Shown: positions 1 to 5,357 of the stretch, in pieces | Layout: every line of letters starts with the position of its first letter | Position numbering within the stretch: position 1 is the first letter of the stretch | From: Halanaerobiaceae bacterium | GTDB taxonomy: Bacteria; Bacillota; Halanaerobiia; Halanaerobiales; Halarsenatibacteraceae | Assembly (NCBI GenBank): GCA_003554685.1 | Contig: PWHA01000137.1 | Span: 1-7,693 of the forward strand | Direction: 5' to 3' | DNA length: 7,693 nt | Translations under genes and position numbers: made by a program | The notes under the pieces: model-generated | What the model was told of the DNA's origin: nothing | The model's database searches: none | What the model saw: only the letters and a program-made list of their open reading frames with translations

Positions 1-512
1 AAGCCCTGAAATCGTTAGATTATGATAATCTGGCCAGTGTAATGATAATCTACAATATGTTCAGACATAAACCGGCAGATGAATTCTTTGCCAGGGCTAA
101 AGAAAAGGATGTGGGAGTAATTGTTAGAGTACCCCTGGCCAGCGGTCTATTAACCGGGAAATTCTCCAGTGAGACTGAATTTCCCCAAGATGACCACCGC
201 AACTTTAACCGACAGGGAGAGGCCTTTGATAAAGGGGAAACCTTCTCCGGGGTTGACTTTGAAAAGGGCCTGAAGGCAGTGGCAAAACTTGAAAAAATCA
301 AGCCAGAGGGTTTGACAATGGCACAATTTGCTCTTAAATGGATTTTAATGGATGAGGCGGTTAGCTGCGTAATTCCTGGAGCCAAAAATTCCGAGCAGGT
401 CCGTGATAATGCCAGGGCTGCCGAAGCGCCCGCTCTCTCAGATGAGGTTATGCAAGAGGTCGAGAAAATTTACGATGAATATATTAGAGAAGATGTTCAC
501 CATCTCTGGTAA
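1..512 (+). CDS. Aldo/keto reductase, C-terminal half (5' end outside window)
   Basis: The reading frame is open from base 3, giving 169 residues to the TAA at 510-512; a full aldo/keto reductase of this type is a little over 300 residues, so roughly the first half is missing. The visible part is typical of the family's (beta/alpha)8 barrel: a strand with IIYNMFRHKPADEFF, then the conserved stretch GVIVRVPLASGLLTGKFS, and near the end VIPGAKNSEQVRDN, which matches the loop that grips the 2'-phosphate end of NADP(H). The catalytic Asp-Tyr-Lys-His residues lie in the missing half. Such cytosolic enzymes reduce aldehydes or ketones, including sugars, with NADPH; the substrate cannot be told. The first in-frame ATG, at 42, is internal and not the start. 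The protein ends in a short HHLW tail. A gap of over 450 bases separates it from the transporter genes, so it is probably not in their transcript. Confidence 0.9.
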   Translation, partial: ALKSLDYDNLASVMIIYNMFRHKPADEFFARAKEKDVGVIVRVPLASGLLTGKFSSETEFPQDDHRNFNRQGEAFDKGETFSGVDFEKGLKAVAKLEKIKPEGLTMAQFALKWILMDEAVSCVIPGAKNSEQVRDNARAAEAPALSDEVMQEVEKIYDEYIREDVHHLW

Positions 513-664
513 ATAACTTTTGTTTTATAAATAAATTATCTGTAGGGGTTTTCCCCATTGTTTTCTTTGATACTGGCAGGACTATTTTAGATTATCCAGA
601 ATTATAAAATAAAACTTGCTCAGTTGGTAAATTGATAAACACAACAGGAAAGATGAAAGGTTTA

Positions 665-687
665 GCAAAAATTTTGCATGCTGCAAA
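665..687. promoter_or_regulatory. Two overlapping palindromes, possible operator
   Basis: GCAAAA-A-TTTTGC (665-677) and TTTGCA-TGC-TGCAAA (673-687) are both perfect 6-bp inverted repeats and share bases 673-677. The first has a one-base centre, so it cannot fold as an RNA hairpin; a dimeric DNA-binding protein site is the more natural reading. Neither matches the AraR or catabolite-repression (cre) consensus as I know them. The position, about 290 bases before the ATPase gene, is compatible with control of the transporter operon but does not prove it. Confidence 0.3.
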
Positions 688-740
688 GAAGAAGGTTCAG
701 ATCATTTTAACCATAAAAAATTATACTATTTGTAATATTT

Positions 741-760
741 AACAATTTAAAACAATTTAA
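741..760. repeat. Tandem 10-bp direct repeat
   Basis: AACAATTTAA occurs twice back to back (741-750, 751-760). The 10-base period is about one helical turn, so two copies would present the same face of DNA to a regulator. The block is flanked by AATATTT (734-740) and AAATATTT (766-773). In such AT-rich sequence chance is a real alternative. Confidence 0.5.
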
Positions 761-806
761 GTAGGAAATATTTCTTGTCGGATTTCACTGATTATAGCGT
801 TTCCTT

Positions 807-832
807 AGATCATTCAATGACAGATCATTCAA
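807..832. repeat. 11-bp direct repeat pair
   Basis: AGATCATTCAA occurs at 807-817 and again at 822-832, a 15-base period, and is followed at 834-840 by the partial copy GATTCAA. Direct repeats of this kind upstream of sugar-transport genes may be binding sites for an activator such as a response regulator or AraC-type protein. No function is shown by the sequence itself. Confidence 0.4.
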
Positions 833-961
833 CGATTCAAAATACTTTGCTCGGTCGGGTCATCAGAAGTTCAAGTGCTTTTAGCAGTAAACAGCACAAA
901 ATCGACTTTCTTTAGTTTATTCATCAATTATATTGACATTAAAAGCCAATAATCTTCAAAA

Positions 962-966
962 GGAGG
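962..966 (+). promoter_or_regulatory. Ribosome binding site that sets the ATPase start at ATT 975
   Basis: GGAGG, within AGGAGGT, is a near-perfect Shine-Dalgarno. Eight bases separate it from the ATT at 975 and 23 from the first in-frame ATG at 990, too far for normal initiation. The TTG at 933 lies upstream of this site and would place the Shine-Dalgarno inside the coding sequence. Confidence 0.7.
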
Positions 967-974
967 TAATCATT

Positions 975-1730
975 ATTAGTTTAGTTGAAATGAAAAACAT
1001 CAAAAAGAAGTTTGGCAGTGTAACGGCTCTGAGAGGAGTCAACCTGGAAGTAGGCGAGAATGAAGTTGTTGGTCTCCTAGGAGATAATGGAGCAGGCAAG
1101 TCCACTCTGATCAAAATTTTAAGCGGGGTTATGCCGCCAACTGAAGGAGAAATATATATTCACGGCAAAAAAATCTATCCCGGGGAATATTCGGTAAACA
1201 AAGCCCGGGAACTGGGGATAGAAACAGTCTATCAGGAAAAAGCTCTGGGTGAGAAACAGCCCATCTGGCGCAATATATTTATCGGCCGTCACATTACCAA
1301 CCGCTTTGGTTTTATTGATGTAGATAAAGTTAAGCAGGAAAGCCAGAAAATTATGAGGGAGATTATGGGACTGACCGGAGAAGGAGCTTCTCCTGAATCT
1401 CGGGTCTCCACCCTTTCTGGTGGAGAGCGCCAGGGTATTGCTATTGGCAGAGCCATGTATTTTGATGCCGACCTGGTGATTTTAGATGAGCCGACTATGG
1501 CCCTATCGCTCAAGGAAGTTGATAAGGTCTTGAAATTTATCCAGAAGATTAAAGACAGCGGCAAGTCCTGTGTTTATATATCTCATAATATCACCAATGT
1601 TTATCCTGTCTCCGATAGATTTGTTTCTTTGGACCGGGGTGAAAAGGTGGGAGAGTACTTGAAGGATGAATGCAGTCTAGAAGAGCTAAATGAAGCCTTA
1701 ATCCTGGCCACAGAAAGAAAAATTGGTTAA
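975..1730 (+). CDS. Sugar ABC transporter ATP-binding protein (CUT2/FrcA-like, single ATPase domain)
   Basis: This is the cytoplasmic ATPase that powers a sugar importer, 251 residues if started at ATT 975. All motifs of one complete nucleotide-binding domain are present: Walker A GDNGAGKST (residues 36-44), Q-loop in VYQEKALGEKQ, signature LSGGERQ (147-153), Walker B VILDEP with D171 and catalytic E172, and switch histidine H204 in YISHNI. The D-loop region reads MALSLKEVD rather than the common SALD, resembling the FrcA branch. Ribose- and arabinose-type ATPases (RbsA, AraG) are about 500 residues with two fused domains; this is a single domain, so two copies would pair per transporter. The ATT start yields MSLVEMKNIKKKFG, the usual family N-terminus, at correct Shine-Dalgarno distance. 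ATG 990 would lose five residues; TTG 933 would add fourteen unrelated ones. Its stop lies just before the permease ribosome site, so the two are co-transcribed. The sugar carried is unknown. Confidence 0.92.
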   Translation: MSLVEMKNIKKKFGSVTALRGVNLEVGENEVVGLLGDNGAGKSTLIKILSGVMPPTEGEIYIHGKKIYPGEYSVNKARELGIETVYQEKALGEKQPIWRNIFIGRHITNRFGFIDVDKVKQESQKIMREIMGLTGEGASPESRVSTLSGGERQGIAIGRAMYFDADLVILDEPTMALSLKEVDKVLKFIQKIKDSGKSCVYISHNITNVYPVSDRFVSLDRGEKVGEYLKDECSLEELNEALILATERKIG

Positions 1731-1739
1731 CAAAGGAAT

Positions 1740-1744
1740 GGAGG
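1740..1744 (+). promoter_or_regulatory. Ribosome binding site of the permease
   Basis: GGAGG followed by T lies ten bases after the ATPase stop. It points to TTG 1756 (11 bases on, slightly long) or the non-standard ATC 1753 (8 bases on). It argues against TTG 1723 and ATG 1738, which lie at or before the site itself. Confidence 0.65.
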
Positions 1745-1755
1745 TATCACAAATC

Positions 1756-2724
1756 TTGAATAATAAAATTAAAGAGTTTACCCGTCGACACAGTCTGGAA
1801 ATTGGTTTAATTGTAATTACTATCTTGGTCTGGATTGTATTTATAATCACCAGTCCGCGAACTTTTTTAAGCCCCAAAATATATAGAACTTTTATGTCTA
1901 CCGTCCCTTTTGTAGGATTACTGGCTCTAGGTCTGACCTTTGTGCTAGCGATTGGAGAGATCGATCTCTCCTTCCCCTCAACCATGGCAGTGGGCGGTAT
2001 GTGTTTTGGTCTTGCCTTTGCTGCCACCAATAGCATTGTGCTTGGCATTCTTGCCGCTATGGCTGGAGGCTTTGTGGTAGGCTTGATCAACGGTATTCTG
2101 GTTACCAAGGTGGGGATGCCTTCAATTGTCGCCACCCTCGGTATGATGTTTTTTCTCCGGGGATTTGTTACTCTATCAACCGATGGTTCAGCCATTTCTC
2201 TAAGAGCTTTGGGAGATCATATGCTTTATCCGGTTTTTAGCGGCACCTTCCTCACCATCCCCATGCAGACCGTCTGGTTTTTGTTTCTCTCGGTATTTTT
2301 AGGTTTTATTTTATACCGCCATCAGTTTGGAGATAATGTGCTCTTTGTGGGAGACAACTCACACACCGCCGATTTGATGGGCATCAGCGTTTCCAAAACT
2401 AAAATAGCTGTTTTTATTATCATGGGTATGCTGGCCGCTCTTTCCGGAACGATGGATGTATTCAGGCTTAGAACCTGGTGGCCGACTCAGGGACAGGGAT
2501 ATTTCATGACAGCCTTTGCCACAGTTTTTGTTGGAGGAACTTCGATGAAAGGAGGACAGGGAACGGTTTTTGGAACCTTTGTGGCAGCTTTTCTGATTGG
2601 ATCACTGGAAGCCGGCATTGTAGCTGCCGGTTTAGCAGGATTCTGGACCCAGTTGATCTATGGTTTGATAATTGTGGTCTCGGTTTCAATTCACACCAAT
2701 TTAAGAAGATTGGGCATAACTTAA
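1756..2724 (+). CDS. Sugar ABC transporter permease (CUT2/RbsC-like)
   Basis: This inner-membrane subunit forms the sugar channel with the ATPase before it. From TTG 1756 it is 322 residues, the normal size for this family. A short basic cytoplasmic lead (NNKIKEFTRRHS) precedes about eight to ten hydrophobic segments, starting with LEIGLIVITILVWIVFII. The family signature LTFVLAIGEIDLS is present, as is the late motif FVGGTSMKGGQGTVFGTF, the loop that contacts the ATPase. The protein ends in a polar THLRR-like tail (TNLRRLGIT). The start is uncertain: TTG 1723 overlaps the ATPase stop by eight bases, ATG 1738 overlaps the Shine-Dalgarno, and TTG 1756 or ATC 1753 fits it best. The ATPase-permease-binding protein order supports a complete importer; one permease gene implies a homodimer. 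Substrate not determinable from sequence; five-carbon sugars, hexoses and related polyols are all transported by this family. Confidence 0.92.
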   Translation: MNNKIKEFTRRHSLEIGLIVITILVWIVFIITSPRTFLSPKIYRTFMSTVPFVGLLALGLTFVLAIGEIDLSFPSTMAVGGMCFGLAFAATNSIVLGILAAMAGGFVVGLINGILVTKVGMPSIVATLGMMFFLRGFVTLSTDGSAISLRALGDHMLYPVFSGTFLTIPMQTVWFLFLSVFLGFILYRHQFGDNVLFVGDNSHTADLMGISVSKTKIAVFIIMGMLAALSGTMDVFRLRTWWPTQGQGYFMTAFATVFVGGTSMKGGQGTVFGTFVAAFLIGSLEAGIVAAGLAGFWTQLIYGLIIVVSVSIHTNLRRLGIT

Positions 2725-2813
2725 AAGAATTCATTAGTAGATACAGACAGTTCTATAAGGCAATGGATATCACGGAAGCTCTAAAATCCTTAAGCTGGCT
2801 TTAGGAATCTACA

Positions 2814-2819
2814 GGGAGG
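2814..2819 (+). promoter_or_regulatory. Orphan Shine-Dalgarno between permease and binding protein
   Basis: AGGGAGGTGAT at 2813-2823 is among the best matches to the 16S rRNA 3' end in the window, yet no recognised gene follows. The next real start is ATG 2942, which has its own site at 2929-2933. Ten bases downstream is an ATA opening the short frame described in the next entry. Confidence 0.45.
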
Positions 2820-2829
2820 TGATACTGGA

Positions 2830-2898
2830 ATAGATAAGTTACTTGGAACAGAGAGAAGAAGAGTTGAATTATCAATCCGAGAATACCAGTTAAAATAG
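2830..2898 (+). CDS. Possible 22-residue micro-ORF with ATA start
   Basis: After the orphan ribosome site an ATA codon opens a 22-codon frame ending in TAG at 2896-2898. The peptide would start MDKLLGTERRRVELS and is charged with no membrane segment or known motif. The site-to-ATA distance (10 bases) equals that of the URO-D-family gene at 4131, the only reason to take it seriously. A second overlapping frame (TTG 2843 to TAA 2893) reads as a glutamate-rich peptide, and an ATG frame at 2763-2804 gives 13 residues. It could be a leader peptide, a relic of a lost gene, or nothing. Confidence 0.18.
   Translation: MDKLLGTERRRVELSIREYQLK
2869..2896 (+). promoter_or_regulatory. Weak candidate promoter for the binding-protein gene
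   Basis: TTATCA (2869-2874) and TAAAAT (2891-2896) are separated by 16 bases and match the sigma-A hexamers at four and five of six positions. Transcription would begin near 2903, before the ribosome site at 2929. A separate promoter would help explain how a binding protein is made in excess of its membrane partners, but AT-rich sequence gives such matches easily. Confidence 0.22.
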
Positions 2899-2941
2899 AA
2901 ACAGATTAAAAATTCAAGTAAAAAAACAGGAGGGATTATTG

Positions 2942-3931
2942 ATGTTAAGAAAGATTTCTTTTGTCATGGTCCTGGCTTTGCTATTGAGTCTGGCGGTAAC
3001 CGGTCCTATAATGGCTCAGGATGAGCCTCTGGAAATTTATTTCTTTCCCGGAGGTCCTGAGGGCGGCCCCTTTGCTACAATAGTCTATAATGGAGCAGAA
3101 CATGCCAATGAAATTCTTGGAGATAGAGTTGAGGTTCGGTACCGTTGGTCAGATTGGAGTCCGGAAAGAATGGTCACTCAGTTTCAGGAAGCAGTAGCAG
3201 CCAATCCCGATGGTATAGCAATTATGGGTCATCCTGGTGATGACGCTCTGGAGCCGCATATTGATGAAGCTCGCGAGCAGGGAATAATTGTTACCAGCCA
3301 GAACACCACCCTGCCCAGAATGGAAGAAAGATATGTCGCTGAAGGCTTTGGTTATGCCGGCCAGGACCTTTATGATTCCGGTTACATGCTGGGCGAAGCA
3401 GCAGTAGAGCGGGCTGGCCTGGGAGAAGGAAATCGGGCTTTGGTCTGGGGCCTTTTATCCCAGCCAACCAGAGGTCAACGTACCCAGGGAGCGAAAGATG
3501 CTGTAGAAGCAGCCGGCATAGAAGTAGATTATATGGAAATCTCTTCCGAAGTAGATGCCGATGCCTCGGCAGGAATTCCTGTTATTTCTGGCTACCTGGC
3601 AGAAAATCCCGATACCGATCTGGTTATAACCGATCATGGAGCCCTGACCAGCACCCTTGATGTTTATCTGGAAACTGCCGGCATGGAGCCTGGAGAAGTT
3701 TTCGGAGCAGGCTTTGATTTATCTCCAGCCACTCTGGATGCCATCGAATCTGGCTATGTTCAGCTCGTTCATGATCAACAGCCTTTCCTCCAGGGGTTCT
3801 TACCAATATTCCAGATCTATATTTCTGCCAATTATCAATTCTCAGGTCTGCATATTGATACCGGTTCCGGCCTGGTTCATGAAGACAATGTTGAACTGCT
3901 AGCACCCTTGATTGATGAAGGCATTAGATAA
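2942..3931 (+). CDS. Sugar ABC transporter periplasmic binding protein (RbsB/FrcB-like)
   Basis: This exported protein captures the sugar and hands it to the permease. It has 329 residues, normal for the family. Residues 1-25 form a classical signal peptide: basic LRK, a hydrophobic core VMVLALLLSLAV, then GPIMA with likely cleavage before QDEPLE. There is no lipobox and no cysteine anywhere, so it should be soluble in a periplasm and not lipid-anchored. The two-lobed type I fold is recognisable: an opening strand LEIYFFPGG, the repeated cue AVAANPDGIAIMG, IIVTSQNTT, GYAGQDLYDSGYMLGEAA at the hinge side, then YLAENPDTDLVITDHG, GFDLSPATLDAIESGYVQLVHDQQP and the closing DTGSGLVHEDN. The mature chain is rich in Asp and Glu. 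The start is ATG 2942, eight bases after GGAGG at 2929-2933; the TTG just before it would add one residue. It follows the permease by about 215 bases and is trailed by a strong hairpin. The ligand is unknown. Confidence 0.93.
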   Translation: MLRKISFVMVLALLLSLAVTGPIMAQDEPLEIYFFPGGPEGGPFATIVYNGAEHANEILGDRVEVRYRWSDWSPERMVTQFQEAVAANPDGIAIMGHPGDDALEPHIDEAREQGIIVTSQNTTLPRMEERYVAEGFGYAGQDLYDSGYMLGEAAVERAGLGEGNRALVWGLLSQPTRGQRTQGAKDAVEAAGIEVDYMEISSEVDADASAGIPVISGYLAENPDTDLVITDHGALTSTLDVYLETAGMEPGEVFGAGFDLSPATLDAIESGYVQLVHDQQPFLQGFLPIFQIYISANYQFSGLHIDTGSGLVHEDNVELLAPLIDEGIR

Positions 3932-4004
3932 AAAACTTCACTAGCTAATCCAGACAACACTTTGTTTGCCCGGCAAATAAAGGATAGGTCAAATTAGTGA
4001 CATC

Positions 4005-4042
4005 AGCCCCCATAATCTTGTTACAGGTTGATTATGGGGGCT
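4005..4042 (+). terminator. Strong 13-bp hairpin after the binding-protein gene, no U-tract
   Basis: AGCCCCCATAATC (4005-4017) pairs perfectly with GATTATGGGGGCT (4030-4042) around a 12-base loop, 74 bases after the stop codon. The G/C block at the base of the stem makes it very stable. No run of T follows on either strand (TATACTACTTCAG comes next on the + strand), so it is not a textbook intrinsic terminator. It may stop transcription less efficiently, or guard the 3' end of the binding-protein message against exonucleases. Confidence 0.6.
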
Positions 4043-4078
4043 TATACTACTTCAGAATGGTATTCTTGTCTAAAAAGA

Positions 4079-4084
4079 TATAAT
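4079..4084 (+). promoter_or_regulatory. Perfect -10 hexamer upstream of the URO-D-family gene
   Basis: TATAAT sits just after the hairpin and about 30 bases before the ribosome site of the next gene, a sensible place for a promoter. No acceptable -35 lies 16-18 bases upstream, and there is no TGn extension, so it would need an activator or may be chance. A start near 4091 would give a 40-base leader. Confidence 0.28.
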
Positions 4085-4112
4085 AATGTGCAAGACTAAT
4101 TTAAATATATAA

Positions 4113-4120
4113 GGAAGGAG
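4113..4120 (+). promoter_or_regulatory. Ribosome binding site that points to ATA 4131
   Basis: GGAAGGAG, followed by ATGA, matches the anti-Shine-Dalgarno well; its end is ten bases before ATA 4131. An in-frame TGA at 4122-4124 closes the frame just upstream. The ATG at 4121 is in a different frame and stops after 16 codons at 4169-4171, though AAGGA at 4111-4115 could serve it with five-base spacing. Confidence 0.6.
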
Positions 4121-4130
4121 ATGAGACCCC

Positions 4131-5129
4131 ATAAAACGCAGAAACTATGTAATTGCTGCTCTAAACCATGAAGAAACCTGCCCCGTGCCCTATCAGCTGG
4201 ACTTAACCGAGGCTGTGGCAGAGAGGTTTAAGCAGCATTTTAACTGCCGTGATATCTCTGAAGAAGCCGGGAATTATCTGGCCAAAGCCAGAAATGAAAG
4301 TTTCACTACTTTAACAGCGGGCAAAAAACAGGATATGTTCGGAGTGATCTGGCAGGAGGTCGAGCCCGGAGATTTTGGCACAGTGGTAAATCAGCTGCTT
4401 CCGGAACCAGACTTAACTGACTACAGCTTCCCTGAACCTGACAGAGAGTTAATCCGGGAAAAATGCCGCCGTCTGGAAAAGGAGAGTAGAGAAAAATTCA
4501 CCATGTACATCATCGGCTTTTCCCTCTTTGAGAGAGCCTGGACAATGCGCGGCATGGAAGAGCTTTTAATGGACTTTATCAGACATCCTGATTTCACCCG
4601 GGAGCTCTTTCAGCGGATTGCAGAATATAATCTAAAAGTGATTGATATAGTGGCTGATTATGATATTGACTGCATTTTTTTTGGTGATGACTGGGGTCAG
4701 CAGCGGGGCCTGATTATGGGGCCCAAATACTGGCGACAATTTATCAAACCTCCGCTTGCTAGGATGTATCGTTATGCCCGGAAGAGAGGATTTTATCTGG
4801 CCCAGCATTCCTGTGGAGATGTGGCAGCTATCTTCCCTGATTTAATTGAACTTGGTCTTGACATTTATAATACCTTCCAGCCCGAAATCTATGATGTTGA
4901 ATTAATGAAAAAAAAATACGGGGATAAACTCACCTTTTATGGTGGCATCAGTACCCAGCAGCTTCTGCCCCGGGCTACCCCGGAAAAGGTTAAAAGGGAA
5001 ACCAGACGCTTGATGAACATCCTGGCTCGTGATGGCGGTTATATTGTGGCTCCAACCCACGATATCCCGGAAGATGTTCCTCTGGAAAATGTTTTGGCCT
5101 TTCTGGAAGCCGTTCAGAATCAGAATTAA
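4131..5129 (+). CDS. Uroporphyrinogen decarboxylase family protein (URO-D/MtaA-like), function unknown
   Basis: This cytosolic protein has the URO-D (beta/alpha)8 barrel fold shared by heme-pathway decarboxylase and corrinoid/CoM methyltransferases such as MtaA. From ATA 4131 it has 332 residues, normal length. The start KRRNYVIAALNHEETCPVPYQLD is the family's N-terminal block at its usual distance from residue 1. Later motifs: FFGDDWGQQRG (G185-D187 region), AQHSCGD with H226 and C228, the likely first two zinc ligands of the methyltransferase branch, LDIYNTFQPE, KLTFYGGISTQQLLP, and GGYIVAPTHDIPEDVPLENV, where H310 stands near the place methyltransferases have a third ligand, Cys. True HemE is unlikely: no other heme gene is near and the HSCGD/PTHDIP pattern fits the methyltransferase-like paralogues often found with sugar genes. 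Starting at GTG 4185 would cut 18 conserved residues. The start codon is thus AUA, or a base indel in CCCC 4127-4130 hides an ATG start at 4121. No partner corrinoid protein is seen. Confidence 0.85.
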   Translation: MKRRNYVIAALNHEETCPVPYQLDLTEAVAERFKQHFNCRDISEEAGNYLAKARNESFTTLTAGKKQDMFGVIWQEVEPGDFGTVVNQLLPEPDLTDYSFPEPDRELIREKCRRLEKESREKFTMYIIGFSLFERAWTMRGMEELLMDFIRHPDFTRELFQRIAEYNLKVIDIVADYDIDCIFFGDDWGQQRGLIMGPKYWRQFIKPPLARMYRYARKRGFYLAQHSCGDVAAIFPDLIELGLDIYNTFQPEIYDVELMKKKYGDKLTFYGGISTQQLLPRATPEKVKRETRRLMNILARDGGYIVAPTHDIPEDVPLENVLAFLEAVQNQN

Positions 5130-5191
5130 CCATTTTAGAATTATTATAGAATCAAAAAATCATTATCTTTAAGTCATACTCTTTTTTTAAT

Positions 5192-5217
5192 TTTTTCTTT
5201 AAAAATTTTTCTTTAAA
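5192..5217. repeat. T-rich direct repeat in the 5130-5370 spacer
   Basis: TTTTTCTTTAAA occurs at 5192-5203 and 5206-5217, a 14-base period, inside a pyrimidine-rich stretch after the URO-D-family gene. No GC hairpin precedes it, so a standard terminator is not seen. The rest of this 241-base spacer is AT-rich and must carry the araM promoter if araM has its own; the best pairs (TTGAAA 5244 with TAAACA 5267, or TTACTA 5230 with TAAAAT 5253, both spaced 17) are weak. Confidence 0.35.
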
Positions 5218-5357
5218 TTCTTTCCGGGATTACTAAAAAACCATTGAAAACCTAAAATCTGTTCTTTAAACACAGCCAACAAATCAAGAACAAATAAGCG
5301 AAATCCGAAAACTTCCTGATTAAAACACCACATTTATCAAAACAAAACTTTTCAGCT

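Larger units (their letters stand above)
513..974. other. AT-rich intergenic region with repeats, no convincing gene
   Basis: This stretch of about 460 bases separates the reductase from the transporter operon. It holds a small GGGG-TTTT-CCCC hairpin at 545-556 (a 4-bp stem followed by a T-rich stretch, at best a weak terminator), two overlapping palindromes at 665-687, a tandem decamer at 741-760 and an 11-base direct repeat at 807-832. I could not find a promoter with both hexamers good and correctly spaced. The best is TTGATA 567-572 with GATTAT 590-595 (17-base spacer), which is weak and far from the gene. The only small frame of note, TTG 775 to TAG 915 (46 codons), has a poor ribosome site and no recognisable content. 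The likely role is to hold the transporter operon's promoter and operators. Confidence 0.6.

Noticed and set aside
545..556. GGGG-TTTT-CCCC hairpin after the reductase as a terminator
   Set aside because: The stem is only four pairs and the T-rich stretch after it is broken; too weak to call.
775..915. 46-codon frame from TTG 775 on the + strand in the long gap
   Set aside because: The ribosome site is poor (AGGAAA about ten bases away), the peptide matches nothing I know, and part of it is only the 11-base direct repeat translated.
933..955. TTGACA at 933-938 as a -35 box
   Set aside because: It is a perfect hexamer, but no -10 lies 15-19 bases downstream before the ribosome site, and the transcript would start inside or past the Shine-Dalgarno.
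1698..2195. 165-codon minus-strand frame opposite the ATPase/permease junction
   Set aside because: It is antisense to conserved transporter coding sequence, has an odd Pro/Thr/Arg/Ile composition and lacks a ribosome site.
2478..2804. 108-codon frame overlapping the permease end
   Set aside because: Most of it is a shadow of the permease in another frame; only the part after 2724 is noted, as possible relic sequence.
4121..4171. 16-codon frame ATG 4121 to TGA 4169 as a leader peptide
   Set aside because: It overlaps the conserved start of the URO-D-family gene in another frame and has no distinctive residues; kept only as the possible true start if CCCC is one base too long.
5192..5217. 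T-rich repeat as an intrinsic terminator for the URO-D-family gene
   Set aside because: There is no GC-containing stem before it; AAAAATTTTT alone would not form a stable terminator hairpin.
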